Of a stretch of 64,000 nucleotides of DNA, positions 26,980 through 36,456 are shown in pieces; within the stretch, counting starts at the first letter, position 1, and each line of letters starts with the position of its first letter. The translations under genes and the position numbers were made by a program. This DNA comes from UBA1941 sp046329555 (GTDB lineage: Bacteria > Bacteroidota > Bacteroidia > Chitinophagales > LD1), in the NCBI GenBank assembly GCA_046329555.1, contig JAXLUK010000002.1, positions 558,001-622,000 on the forward strand. Reading direction: 5' to 3'. The notes under the pieces are model-generated. The model did not search any database and had not been told where the DNA came from. It saw only the letters and a program-made list of their open reading frames with translations.

Positions 26980-29001
26980 TTACTTGTTTGAACCAGCTTT
27001 TAGGCCCGGGTGCGGAGCCGGCGGATTGCTTTCTCCGTTTTCCCCATCACCTGCGTACTGGAAGTCTACGCGACGTGTTTGTTTGCGTTCGTTAGGCGTA
27101 CGTGCTGTAGATGCTTTCTTGCCGCCTTCGTATTTCACGATGAAGCGATCACGTGCAATACCGTACTTTTCTACCAGATAATCAACTACTGAAGTAGAGC
27201 GGTTGTAAGCCAGTTGTTCATTATACTTCTGGTTGTTGGTAGATTCATCAAAACCAGTAACTACTAGTTTCACGTCAGGGCACATTTGCATTTTCTCAGC
27301 TACCTGGTGCAGCGCACTCATGTATTCCGGATTCAGATAGTATTTATCATCATCGAAGAACACTCCTGGTAATTCAATTTTAGTGCAATCGAAACCACCT
27401 TTACGGCCACGGCCTGCGCCGAAACGACCGCCACCGCCTGTCGTATCATTATCACAACAAGGATTTGGTGGCACTTGCGCAACACCGAATTGGTCGATTG
27501 GATATCCCGGAGGAGAGAATGGTTCTTTATCGTCGCAGTCAGCAACTCCGTCTTTATCGCTATCCAAAGCTACACCCTTTACATCTACCGGGCATCCTTT
27601 CTTGGTAGTAGGTTCCTTATCTAATTTATTCGGAACACCATCTTCGTCATCATCCTTCAGAATTTCAGCAGCAATTTTATCAGGGTTAGCGTCACTGATT
27701 TTCTTATAAGTGTAATCCATCGGATTCAACCAGTACAATGGTTCAACACGGTTTTTGCCCAGGTGGAACAACAATTGCAACGAGGTGTAGAAGATATTGT
27801 CGTAGTTCGGGGTAAAGCCATTGTGCTTATCTTCCTGCCACTGATACCCATCTAATAAATCGGAATGGTTAATGATAAATTTTTCTTCGATACCAACGGT
27901 CATGAACTTAGTAGCATGGAAATTCAAGCCGATACCAACGTTGATATTTGGCAACAAAGTATATTTTGCCACGCGTGTATTGAAACCATTGCCCGGCGTT
28001 TCTGCATCGCTTTCGTAAGTGCCGTCTTGCAAAGTTTTCAACTCCTTCAATATCTCTTTCTTAACATCGCTTTTACTGGCATTCTGATTGAACACCATGT
28101 CGTTGTATTTCTGTTCAATCGGTTGGTAGCGGTACATTTTATTATTGGCATCCAGGGCGTCAATTTGCGTCCTGTATAGGTGAAAACCACCGCCGACAAT
28201 AAAATTCACGTTGACAATGTTGCGCTCTTTATGGAAAAGCACATTACCCAAGTTGATGATACCATCCAAGGCAATATTGTGTACCTGAGTGCGGTAGTTA
28301 CGGAAAACATAACCCCGTTCGGTAGCTGGAATTTGATCAAGAATCGTTGACGTACCATCCGGGTTTTTCACCTTGTAAACGCCGGAATAATAATTGACAC
28401 GTGGATCCAGAGTTCCATTGTATGCTCCGTCGAAAGTTACGTTAGCCGTAGATTGCCAGGCATGGCCGTAGGCTATACCGTAAGTATAACCAAAACGAAC
28501 GGAGAAGAAATAGGTTAGCGCCTTCCTTACCGAGAGGCCAATACCCACACTGCTCAATGGGAAGCCTTTTCCCTTATTGATGATAGGGTCACTATTCAAA
28601 TCACCTGAAATCTGGAAGGAGCCGAAGTGTAACCCCAACTCCCACTGGTCTTTCGGACGGGCGGGATAGTGGTATTTATTTTGCAGAAACGCTTTCTGTT
28701 GCGCTTCCTTTTTCTTGAACCCCTTCTGATAAACGGCTGAGTCTAAATCATATCTCGGCATCAGCGGAGAACTGATTTTTTTACGATCATAGAAGTTATA
28801 GTCCTTCTCAGCCATATCCGGCTGCATGAACTGCGTTTGGTTCTGATTGTCTTTCGGACCCTTCTTCTGCTCAGTTCCAGCACTTTTTTGAGTCGATTTC
28901 TTGTCTTTATCATCTTTCTTATCGTGCTTTTGGGTTTGCGCCATAACACTTCCCGATGACAGACAGGCTACCGCCAACAATTGAATAAAGAATTGCTTCA
29001 T
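26980..29001 (-). CDS. OmpA family outer-membrane protein with thrombospondin-3 repeats
   Basis: 673 aa from MKQFFIQLLAVACLSSGSVMAQ (signal peptide). A Lys/Gln-rich disordered stretch comes first, then a large beta-barrel-like region (about residues 110-440, ELGLHFGSFQISGDL and similar strands). Calcium-binding type 3 repeats follow (DDDEDGVPNKLDKEP, DSDKDGVADCDDKEP), then a C-terminal OmpA domain (VKLVVTGFDESTNNQKYNEQLAYNRS...VDYL) that binds peptidoglycan. It probably anchors the outer membrane to the wall. The reading frame extends 20 codons upstream, but the signal peptide fixes the start. Confidence 0.88.
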   Translation of the reverse strand: MKQFFIQLLAVACLSSGSVMAQTQKHDKKDDKDKKSTQKSAGTEQKKGPKDNQNQTQFMQPDMAEKDYNFYDRKKISSPLMPRYDLDSAVYQKGFKKKEAQQKAFLQNKYHYPARPKDQWELGLHFGSFQISGDLNSDPIINKGKGFPLSSVGIGLSVRKALTYFFSVRFGYTYGIAYGHAWQSTANVTFDGAYNGTLDPRVNYYSGVYKVKNPDGTSTILDQIPATERGYVFRNYRTQVHNIALDGIINLGNVLFHKERNIVNVNFIVGGGFHLYRTQIDALDANNKMYRYQPIEQKYNDMVFNQNASKSDVKKEILKELKTLQDGTYESDAETPGNGFNTRVAKYTLLPNINVGIGLNFHATKFMTVGIEEKFIINHSDLLDGYQWQEDKHNGFTPNYDNIFYTSLQLLFHLGKNRVEPLYWLNPMDYTYKKISDANPDKIAAEILKDDDEDGVPNKLDKEPTTKKGCPVDVKGVALDSDKDGVADCDDKEPFSPPGYPIDQFGVAQVPPNPCCDNDTTGGGGRFGAGRGRKGGFDCTKIELPGVFFDDDKYYLNPEYMSALHQVAEKMQMCPDVKLVVTGFDESTNNQKYNEQLAYNRSTSVVDYLVEKYGIARDRFIVKYEGGKKASTARTPNERKQTRRVDFQYAGDGENGESNPPAPHPGLKAGSNK

Positions 29002-29227
29002 AATATCAAGGCTTCCCTTATTGTTTGGTGCGCAAGATAACCCAATATTGGATAATTGCAAACTTATTCACAGAAAATCCACAGTAATTTAGTTTGGTGA
29101 ACACTCCTGCAAATTATCCTTTGAAATACGCTCAACCTATTGCATATCAATACACTTAGCACCAACAGCAGAATGTTTGCCCTGTAACAAAATACAGTTA
29201 TCAGGCGGATTACTCGCTTTATTTAGC

Positions 29228-29235
29228 TACTTTTG
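29228..29235 (+). promoter_or_regulatory. -7 promoter element (TACTTTTG) of typA
   Basis: Exact TAnnTTTG match, 23 nt ahead of the typA start. No good -33 element at the expected distance. It lies in the 257-bp intergenic region between OmpA and typA, which shows no gene. Confidence 0.5.
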
Positions 29236-29258
29236 CGCGCCCAAAAAAGGGAGCTTAC

Positions 29259-31052
29259 ATGAATATTCGGAATATCGCCATTATCGCCCACGTAGACCAC
29301 GGCAAAACAACGTTAGTAGACAAGATTCTTCACCAGTGTGCGCTGTTTCGCGACAACCAACAAACCGGTGAGTTAATTCTCGACAATAACGACCTGGAAC
29401 GGGAACGCGGCATCACCATTCTTGCAAAAAATGTTTCTGTTGATTATAAAGGAACAAAAATCAACATTATAGATACACCGGGCCACGCCGACTTCGGTGG
29501 TGAGGTGGAGCGGGTATTGAACATGGCCGACGGCGTACTCCTGCTTGTTGACGCCTTTGAAGGACCCATGCCACAAACCCGGTATGTGCTAAGTAAGGCG
29601 ATTGCCCTAGGCAAAAAGCCAATTGTAGTGATTAATAAGGTAGATAAAGAAAACTGTCGCCCCGATGAAGTGCATGATGCTGTGTTTGAATTGATGTTCA
29701 ACCTGGATGCCACTGAAGAACAGTTGAACTTCCCAACCGTATACGGCGCCGCTAAAAAGGGCTGGATGGGGCCAGACTGGAAGAAACCAACCGAAGATGT
29801 CATCTTCCTGTTAGATACGATTTTGAACCATGTACCGGCACCTAAAATGGTAGAAGGGCCACTGCAAATGCAAATCACCTCTTTAGATTATTCCAGCTTC
29901 ATCGGTCGTATCGCCATCGGCCGTGTGGCCCGCGGAGTGATTGAAAACGGCAAGCCCGTGCAACTCATCAAGCGCGATGGCTCTATGGTGAAGTCGAAAA
30001 TCAAGGAACTATACACCTTCTCTGGTTTAGGCAAAATGAAAGCCGAAAAAACTGAATGCGGCGATATCTGCGCTGTTGTAGGATTAGACGGATTTGAAAT
30101 CGGCGATACCATTGCCGATGCCGACAATCCGGAAGCGCTGCCGCCAATTTCTATCGACGAGCCAACCATGAGCATGGTGTTTACCGTGAATAACGGCCCG
30201 TTCTTTGGTAAGGAAGGAAAGTTTGTGACTTCACAAAAAATCCGCGAGCGATTGATGAAAGAACTGGAGAAAAATCTGGCGCTTCGCGTAGAAGAAACCG
30301 CTTCTGCCGACACCTTCCTGGTATATGGTCGCGGTGTATTGCACTTGGGCGTTCTTATAGAAACCATGCGCCGCGAAGGCTATGAGCTATGCATCGGCAA
30401 CCCGAAAGTAATTGTAAAGGAAATCAACGGCATGAAACACGAGCCGGTGGAAATTCTTACGATTGACGTACCTGAAGAATCAGCAGGCAAGTGTATTGAA
30501 CAAGTAACCTTGCGCAAAGGAAATTTACTGATGATGCAGCCTAAAGGCGATTTGATGCACATGGAATTCGAAATTCCATCACGCGGTATCATCGGCTTGC
30601 GTACGCAAATTCTAAACGTTTCAGCAGGTGAAGCCATCATGGCGCACCGGTTTAAGGAATATCAACCTTGGGTGGGCGATATTCCTTCGCGTATCGCAGG
30701 GGTTTTGATTTCGATGGAACAAGGAAAATCAGTGACCTACGCTATGGATAAATTATCCGATCGCGGCCGCTATTTCCTGGAGCCGGGTGAAGATATTTAC
30801 GAAGGTCAGATTGTGGGCGAACATATTCGCCCGAACGATATGGTCATCAACATCAGCAAAACAAAGCAGCTGACTAACTTCCGTGCATCAGGAACGGATG
30901 ATAAGGCAGTTTTAGCACCGCCAATTCGCATGAGCCTGGAAGAATCGATGGAATACATTCAGGAAGATGAATATGTGGAAGTAACGCCAAAGAGTATTCG
31001 ACTAAGAAAAATTCTGCTGAACGAAAACGACAGGAAACGCGCATCTAAATAA
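29259..31052 (+). CDS. typA: Ribosome-associated GTPase TypA/BipA
   Basis: 597 aa translational GTPase related to EF-G; it binds the ribosome and helps 50S assembly and stress growth. G-domain motifs: AHVDHGKTTLVDKIL, RGITI, DTPGHADFGGE and NKVD. These are followed by a beta-barrel domain II, EF-G-like domain III, the TypA-specific C-terminal domain and a basic tail (KILLNENDRKRASK). Length and order are canonical. Confidence 0.97.
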   Translation: MNIRNIAIIAHVDHGKTTLVDKILHQCALFRDNQQTGELILDNNDLERERGITILAKNVSVDYKGTKINIIDTPGHADFGGEVERVLNMADGVLLLVDAFEGPMPQTRYVLSKAIALGKKPIVVINKVDKENCRPDEVHDAVFELMFNLDATEEQLNFPTVYGAAKKGWMGPDWKKPTEDVIFLLDTILNHVPAPKMVEGPLQMQITSLDYSSFIGRIAIGRVARGVIENGKPVQLIKRDGSMVKSKIKELYTFSGLGKMKAEKTECGDICAVVGLDGFEIGDTIADADNPEALPPISIDEPTMSMVFTVNNGPFFGKEGKFVTSQKIRERLMKELEKNLALRVEETASADTFLVYGRGVLHLGVLIETMRREGYELCIGNPKVIVKEINGMKHEPVEILTIDVPEESAGKCIEQVTLRKGNLLMMQPKGDLMHMEFEIPSRGIIGLRTQILNVSAGEAIMAHRFKEYQPWVGDIPSRIAGVLISMEQGKSVTYAMDKLSDRGRYFLEPGEDIYEGQIVGEHIRPNDMVINISKTKQLTNFRASGTDDKAVLAPPIRMSLEESMEYIQEDEYVEVTPKSIRLRKILLNENDRKRASK

Positions 31053-31059
31053 ATACCAT

Positions 31060-31090
31060 AAAAAAGGGGAGCAAGTGCTCCCCTTTTTTT
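31060..31090. terminator. Bidirectional terminator between typA and alpha-2-macroglobulin
   Basis: Stem AAAAAGGGGAGCA/TGCTCCCCTTTTT with a short loop and flanking A and T runs. It lies 8 bp after typA and serves as the end of both convergent genes; the leftward stop at 31089 is in its T run. Confidence 0.85.
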
Positions 31091-34000
31091 ATGGCGCAAT
31101 ACTAATTCGATCTACACGACGCCATACCTTGTTTTCATTTGTATAATACAGATAGGCCGTTGATGCGGGGGCTTCAAATTGGCCGGGCACTTCTGCCTTC
31201 AAATCCAAATTGATCTCCCGCTTGTCGTTGGGCGCTAATGCGCGATAATAACACACCACATTATTACCTGTTATCTCATAAAAATCTATCGCCTTCTTTT
31301 CCATCAACTCCTTTAACTGCCAGGGTTGCGCGCTGAGTCCGGCCGGAATACCTAGCACGGCTACACTCATTGGCTGCCCTTGATTAGTAGTATTAGAGAG
31401 TGTGGCCGACAAGCGAATAGTTTGGCCAACGGCTAGCTGCGTTTTATTCACCCAATGCGCATCCAGATCTACCACACATTTTTTTGAAGAACGCGGTAAA
31501 GCGGTACTGTAACTGATGTTTGCGGTATAGGGAAGTGCATTCTTACATCCAGAAAAACGTACTGCCATTTGGTGCTTCCCTTCAGTAATTACAGTTTCTA
31601 AATGATCAATTACAATATTCTCTTTCACGCCCTTTTCATAGGCCTTCTCAGCCACTTTTTTCCCATCCACCAAAACAGTAACTACTCCCGCTTCATCGGT
31701 ACGACGGCTAAACTCCGCATACTTGGTCAGTGCTTTTAAAGCCAGCACCGTTGATTGCGTTGAACCAAAACTGCCATATCCTGAGCGCGCTCCAACCAGG
31801 TATTTGATAGCGCCATTTAAAGCATCTGTTGGCGTTTGCTTCGACTTCATCATCGCCAACGAAATCAAGGCTGTAGTTTCAATCTGTAAGGCATCACCAG
31901 TACTGCGTGTAATACTATGCTTCTTGCCGGTCCAGAAACCATAGGCATTGCGCATCTTCACCAAACTGCGCAACAAATCATCACCGCGTTGCTGGTCGCC
32001 CACATTGAACAGCGCATTCGCCACCAACGCCATCAAGTAAGGATCTTCCGACTTCATCGCAATCTTGTATCCCGCATCAAGTTCTTTTTGCAAATCTTTT
32101 TGCCCCGATTCAGTAAGGGCGTAAAGAATGTATGCATTGGTAATATCATCATCAGCGCCACCGAAGGCATCCAGCGCGCGCGGATTGCGCTTGAATCCGC
32201 CATTGCCATCACGCTTGTTCAACAATAATTGTCGTGTACGTTGAACCATCTGCTCGTCCACGCCGGGATACACTTGCTTCATGTCTTCAAACTCCATTAA
32301 TCCGTAAGCGGTCAATGCCTCATGTGCAGGCGCGGCACCAAACCATTCATACCCTTGTTCTTTTGTTTCAAAACTCACCAGTTTCTTATATCCGTCATCC
32401 AACAGTTTTTGAGCGCGCTTTTCCAACTCCGGATTTTTCACTTTCATGGTGCGCAAATACTGCATCGCCATCACGTTTGGATAATTAGTGGAAGAAGTTT
32501 GTTCGAAGCAGCCGTAAGGTTCGCGAAGAATGGCATCAACACCGGCCATCAACTCATTCATCACACTAGGGAAAACGGTGATCTTCGCTTGCATAGAACC
32601 GGCCACAACATCTCCTGTTTCGAACTTGAACTCTTTGGAAAGCTCTTGTCCGCTCAGTGAAATATTTGCCGGAAAGCCGCGACTGATTACCCGCACGCTA
32701 CGCTGCATTTCATCGCGGATTCCATTTCCTTCAAAAACCACATGCAATGGACAGGTATCTTTGGAAGCCGCGGCCACGCACGGTATAAAAATGGCTTGGT
32801 TGCCCTTGGCCGGAATCGTAATTTGAGCATTAAAGGACCCAGCCAGCTTTACACATGGTGTTTCATCAAAACGTAAAATACCTGTGATGGCTTCAGTAGT
32901 TGTATTCTTTAGAAATATCGGCAACAACAACTGATCGCCGCTCACCAATTCAGCCGGCAACTTAGTGTCCATACTGAAAGGTTGGCTTACTTCAAATAAA
33001 TGTGTAGCGTGGCCAACGCCACCGTCATCGCCTGTGCCTTCTACGATTACATTAAACGAGGTGAGCAAATCATTAGTCAGGAACGACACCTTTGCCCTGC
33101 CGGCATCATCTGTTGCCACATCGCCATTCCAGTATAACGTAGTGCCAAAATCGTGGCGCAAAGTTTCTCCTTTTACGAAAGTTCTTTTTGGAAATTCACG
33201 GCCACGGTAATATTGCACCACCACTTGTTTTGCCCGCTTATCATTTCTAAACAAATCAGCATCGCGCAAATCACCAACATCGGCACCCGCCCACTCTTTT
33301 TCATCTACAATTTGCTGTTGTTCCTTTGGTTTTTCTATCGGCGCTTCGTCGGCCAGAACCACTTCTGCCTTCTCCATTCGATCTTCCATGGCCAAATTCG
33401 CTTGTAACTCTACCGGAGCGGCCATCACATTTTTTTTCAACCCTTCGGCTCTTGCGCCACGAATAGCAACACCGCCAGCCGCCATAGGGATTCTTTCATA
33501 GTAAACAGGAGGGCGATTTTTATCGTAAAGATTGTAACTCACATTAGCATCATACGCAGCAAGTGCAAACGTTTGCGTGATAAATCCACCTGCAGAAACT
33601 TCAGCCTGATTGTCGCGGGTAATATCAAACCAGCCGGTAGAGAACCGGCCTTGATTATCGGTAACAACCGTTTTCCCGGAAGGCAACAATTTCACTTTTG
33701 CTCCAGACAAGGGCTTTCCTTCCTCATTCTTAAAAACGGTTCCCGCTAAAACCGCGCGCTCGCCTTGTTGTGGTTGTTGATTGAATTCTCCGGACAGAAT
33801 TTTCTTCCAAACCAACCGCCGCCAGCCCGATGTAAGCATCAACTGATCTAAGGCCGCCACAGCGTCTTTTTCTTTTTCGTCGAAATAGAAGTTCGGCTCT
33901 TCCACCTTTTCCTGCAACTCAGGCTCTAACAGCATCGCAGAAAGTATATTTCCTTGCTTATCATCAGCAAATGCCAGCAGGTTATTATCGGCCACACTCA

Positions 34001-35432
34001 TCGCAAAATGGCCAGAAACCGGCAGGCCTTTGTGGTCGGTTACCTGAATGGCCAAATTCACTTTTTCACGTGGCCGGTACACTTGCTTATCGGTCTGCAC
34101 GGCAATATGTAAATGCTGATCAGGATGCACGAACACCAGGCGCTCACACCGGGCGATGCGCTTGCTGTCGAACAAAGTGAGCTGCACCACGCCAGTAGGA
34201 ACTGATGCGGCAGAAAAACCAATCTGGTTCGAACCGGCAACTGCGTTCCAACTTCCTGCATAATAAATTTTACCTCGTTGCTGAGCTACCAGGTGCAATT
34301 GCTCAGGTGAAGGCGCGTTCACACGAACTGAAATATCATCTCCTTGCGCAGTAACACCAAGCGTATATCCGGTTCCCAAAAACATCGGCAGATTATACAC
34401 TGTTTCTATACCTGCGGGCTGCGTGATTTTAGCAGTATACCGATGTCCCTTTTGCGGCATCAGTTCCACTGCTCCCATGCCCATGTGCAGCGACCTGAAG
34501 TTAGCCACTGGTTGATCGTTATCCAGAATCACCCCGGAAACATCGGCAGCTTTGTCAAATTCATTTCTGGCGCGGAAGGCCATCCGGCTGCGTACGCCCT
34601 GCACCCAATCGCCGCCTTCGGGAAAAAACTCTAGCGTAATTTCATTCAATATAATTGGGATGCTACGCGAAATGGATTCTTTACTTCCTTCAAAATCAAT
34701 CATTGCATTGATTAAACCATCCGTTGTTTTCAAATCGGCGGGCAGTGTTACGCTTAGTGTTGCTTTCCCATCCTGATTGGTTGTGGCTTCGCCTGTGCTC
34801 AGCGCGTTACCGGCCAGTGTAGCCGTGTAGGTAATACGTTTGCCGGCCAGCGGGCGCCCTTCATTTGTAGCAAGTTCTATAAGCGCTTTGGCTACATCAG
34901 ATTTACCATAAGCCTTTCGTTCAAAATCCATTTTCATCTTAAGCCGAGGTACCACAACCTGCTGAACATTCACTTCGCGCTCAACATAGCTGGTGTCACC
35001 CAAATTGCGCTGGTATTGCGTCCAGGCTCTCAGTTTGTACAAGCCGCCAATTCTTCCAGCCAAATCAATGTCTGCTCCGGCCACGCCATGCTGCGCAATC
35101 AACTGCCATTGCTGTTCTGATGTCCCTTTAGGATTAATCAGTTCCAGATGAATAATATCGGATTGGGAAGACGGCCGAAAATTCTCGGCATCGCGCAGAA
35201 ACACCGAACACCACAGCGTTTCACCCGTTTTGTATAACGGCTTGTCGGTTTGAATATACAACCGCTCTTGCCGGTTGTTCTCCTGAAATAATTGAAATTG
35301 CTTCTTGATTTTTTTGATGCCGTCTGATTCCATCAGGGTAATGGTGGCAGAAGTAGCCAGTGCCAGTACGGTTACCGATATTAGAGAGGTGAACGAAAAG
35401 GCTGCGGCAGCGGAAAATTTGCGGAATAACAT
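31089..35432 (-). CDS. Bacterial alpha-2-macroglobulin with intact thioester
   Basis: 1,447 aa. An N-terminal hydrophobic anchor is followed by the MG2 domain (LYIQTDKPLYKTGETLW), further macroglobulin domains, and a carboxypeptidase-regulatory-like insert (AVLAGTVFKNEEGKPLSGAKV). The alpha-2-macroglobulin core begins near TTLYWNGDVATDDAGRAKV. The thioester motif is CFEQ, C975 to Q978 in YGCFEQTSS, and the C-terminal helical toroid follows. These proteins trap proteases and are thought to guard the periplasm or surface. There is no penicillin-binding protein 1C partner beside it, as is common in proteobacteria. Its stop lies in the terminator shared with typA. Confidence 0.88.
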   Translation of the reverse strand: MLFRKFSAAAAFSFTSLISVTVLALATSATITLMESDGIKKIKKQFQLFQENNRQERLYIQTDKPLYKTGETLWCSVFLRDAENFRPSSQSDIIHLELINPKGTSEQQWQLIAQHGVAGADIDLAGRIGGLYKLRAWTQYQRNLGDTSYVEREVNVQQVVVPRLKMKMDFERKAYGKSDVAKALIELATNEGRPLAGKRITYTATLAGNALSTGEATTNQDGKATLSVTLPADLKTTDGLINAMIDFEGSKESISRSIPIILNEITLEFFPEGGDWVQGVRSRMAFRARNEFDKAADVSGVILDNDQPVANFRSLHMGMGAVELMPQKGHRYTAKITQPAGIETVYNLPMFLGTGYTLGVTAQGDDISVRVNAPSPEQLHLVAQQRGKIYYAGSWNAVAGSNQIGFSAASVPTGVVQLTLFDSKRIARCERLVFVHPDQHLHIAVQTDKQVYRPREKVNLAIQVTDHKGLPVSGHFAMSVADNNLLAFADDKQGNILSAMLLEPELQEKVEEPNFYFDEKEKDAVAALDQLMLTSGWRRLVWKKILSGEFNQQPQQGERAVLAGTVFKNEEGKPLSGAKVKLLPSGKTVVTDNQGRFSTGWFDITRDNQAEVSAGGFITQTFALAAYDANVSYNLYDKNRPPVYYERIPMAAGGVAIRGARAEGLKKNVMAAPVELQANLAMEDRMEKAEVVLADEAPIEKPKEQQQIVDEKEWAGADVGDLRDADLFRNDKRAKQVVVQYYRGREFPKRTFVKGETLRHDFGTTLYWNGDVATDDAGRAKVSFLTNDLLTSFNVIVEGTGDDGGVGHATHLFEVSQPFSMDTKLPAELVSGDQLLLPIFLKNTTTEAITGILRFDETPCVKLAGSFNAQITIPAKGNQAIFIPCVAAASKDTCPLHVVFEGNGIRDEMQRSVRVISRGFPANISLSGQELSKEFKFETGDVVAGSMQAKITVFPSVMNELMAGVDAILREPYGCFEQTSSTNYPNVMAMQYLRTMKVKNPELEKRAQKLLDDGYKKLVSFETKEQGYEWFGAAPAHEALTAYGLMEFEDMKQVYPGVDEQMVQRTRQLLLNKRDGNGGFKRNPRALDAFGGADDDITNAYILYALTESGQKDLQKELDAGYKIAMKSEDPYLMALVANALFNVGDQQRGDDLLRSLVKMRNAYGFWTGKKHSITRSTGDALQIETTALISLAMMKSKQTPTDALNGAIKYLVGARSGYGSFGSTQSTVLALKALTKYAEFSRRTDEAGVVTVLVDGKKVAEKAYEKGVKENIVIDHLETVITEGKHQMAVRFSGCKNALPYTANISYSTALPRSSKKCVVDLDAHWVNKTQLAVGQTIRLSATLSNTTNQGQPMSVAVLGIPAGLSAQPWQLKELMEKKAIDFYEITGNNVVCYYRALAPNDKREINLDLKAEVPGQFEAPASTAYLYYTNENKVWRRVDRISIAP

Positions 35433-35538
35433 GTTTGCGGAATTTGAAGAATAGATGTAGAAGGTCTAAAATTCCATAAAAATGGATGGCAAAAAGAATG
35501 ATGGTGGATTAAATCCCACAAAAATTTGGCCTGGTGAT

Positions 35539-35546
35539 TACTTTCG
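35539..35546 (+). promoter_or_regulatory. Possible -7 element (TACTTTCG) of the OmpA lipoprotein gene
   Basis: One mismatch to TAnnTTTG, 20 nt before the start codon. A TTTGG lies just upstream, but too close for a -33 box. Confidence 0.35.
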
Positions 35547-35566
35547 CCGGAGAAAATTATACCGCT

Positions 35567-36451
35567 ATGACGAAATCATCGTTCAAATTTCTGGTTGTAC
35601 TGGCGTTGCCGTTTTTGATCAGCTCCTGTGTGACTCAAAAAAAATACAAGGCGCTGCAAAGTGATTTAACGAAGGCGCAGGAAGCCCTTCACGCCTGCGA
35701 GGAGCGCAAAGCGTTATGTGAGGACGATTTGAAAAACATCAAGGCCAACCTGAAAACAAAAGAGGAATTATACAACAACCTGAAAGAGCAATTGGCAGAT
35801 TGTAAATCACAACGCGATAAACAATTAACGCAGGTCGGCGATTTGACCGTCCTAACAAAATCAGCGAACGACAATATCGCTCAAACCTTATCGCAATTAG
35901 AGAAGAAAGACAAGTACATTCAATTGTTGCAGGCCGCGCGCACCAAGGCCGACTCTATCAATCTGGCATTAGCCGTGAACTTGAAAGGCGCATTGAAAGA
36001 AGGCCTGGACGATCAGGATGTGGACATTAAGGTAGATAAGACTGTAGTAATGATTAATCTGTCTGATAAGATGCTATACACCTCGGGCAGTGCGAATTTA
36101 TCCCCTAAGGCAAAAACGGTGTTGGGCAAAATTGCGGCTATCGTTGCGCAACGTCCGGATGTAGAGGTGATGGTAGAAGGATATACCGACAACAACCCGA
36201 TTAAGAATAATTGCCTGACTGACAACTGGGACTTGAGTGTACACCGCGCTACTTCTGTAGTTCGCGTGTTACAGAAAGATTACAACGTAAATCCAAACAA
36301 ACTAATTGCTGCCGGCCGGGGTGAATACAATACGCTGGCCGATAACAGCACTGCTGAAGGTCGTTCCATCAACCGCCGCACCCGGATTATCATTCTTCCA
36401 AAACTGGATCAGTTTTATGATTTACTGAATCCGGAGAAAGCTAACAAGTAG
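35567..36451 (+). CDS. OmpA-domain lipoprotein (Pal-like with coiled coil)
   Basis: 294 aa from MTKSSFKFLVVLALPFLISSC, a lipoprotein signal ending in ISSC. A long coiled coil follows (about residues 25-125, KALQSDLTKAQEALHACEERKALCEDDLKN), then a C-terminal OmpA domain: MLYTSGSANLSPKAKTVLGKI, VEVMVEGYTDN, AAGRGEYNTLADNSTAEGRSINRRTRI. It is an outer-membrane lipoprotein expected to bind peptidoglycan. It converges on the serine hydrolase at 36457 with 5 bp between. Confidence 0.88.
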   Translation: MTKSSFKFLVVLALPFLISSCVTQKKYKALQSDLTKAQEALHACEERKALCEDDLKNIKANLKTKEELYNNLKEQLADCKSQRDKQLTQVGDLTVLTKSANDNIAQTLSQLEKKDKYIQLLQAARTKADSINLALAVNLKGALKEGLDDQDVDIKVDKTVVMINLSDKMLYTSGSANLSPKAKTVLGKIAAIVAQRPDVEVMVEGYTDNNPIKNNCLTDNWDLSVHRATSVVRVLQKDYNVNPNKLIAAGRGEYNTLADNSTAEGRSINRRTRIIILPKLDQFYDLLNPEKANK

Positions 36452-36456
36452 TTCGT

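Noticed and set aside
29064..29083. TTATTCACA and AAATCCACA, resembling DnaA boxes
   Set aside because: Only two weak matches between ompA-like and typA, no AT-rich unwinding region or dnaA/dnaN neighbours; not an origin.
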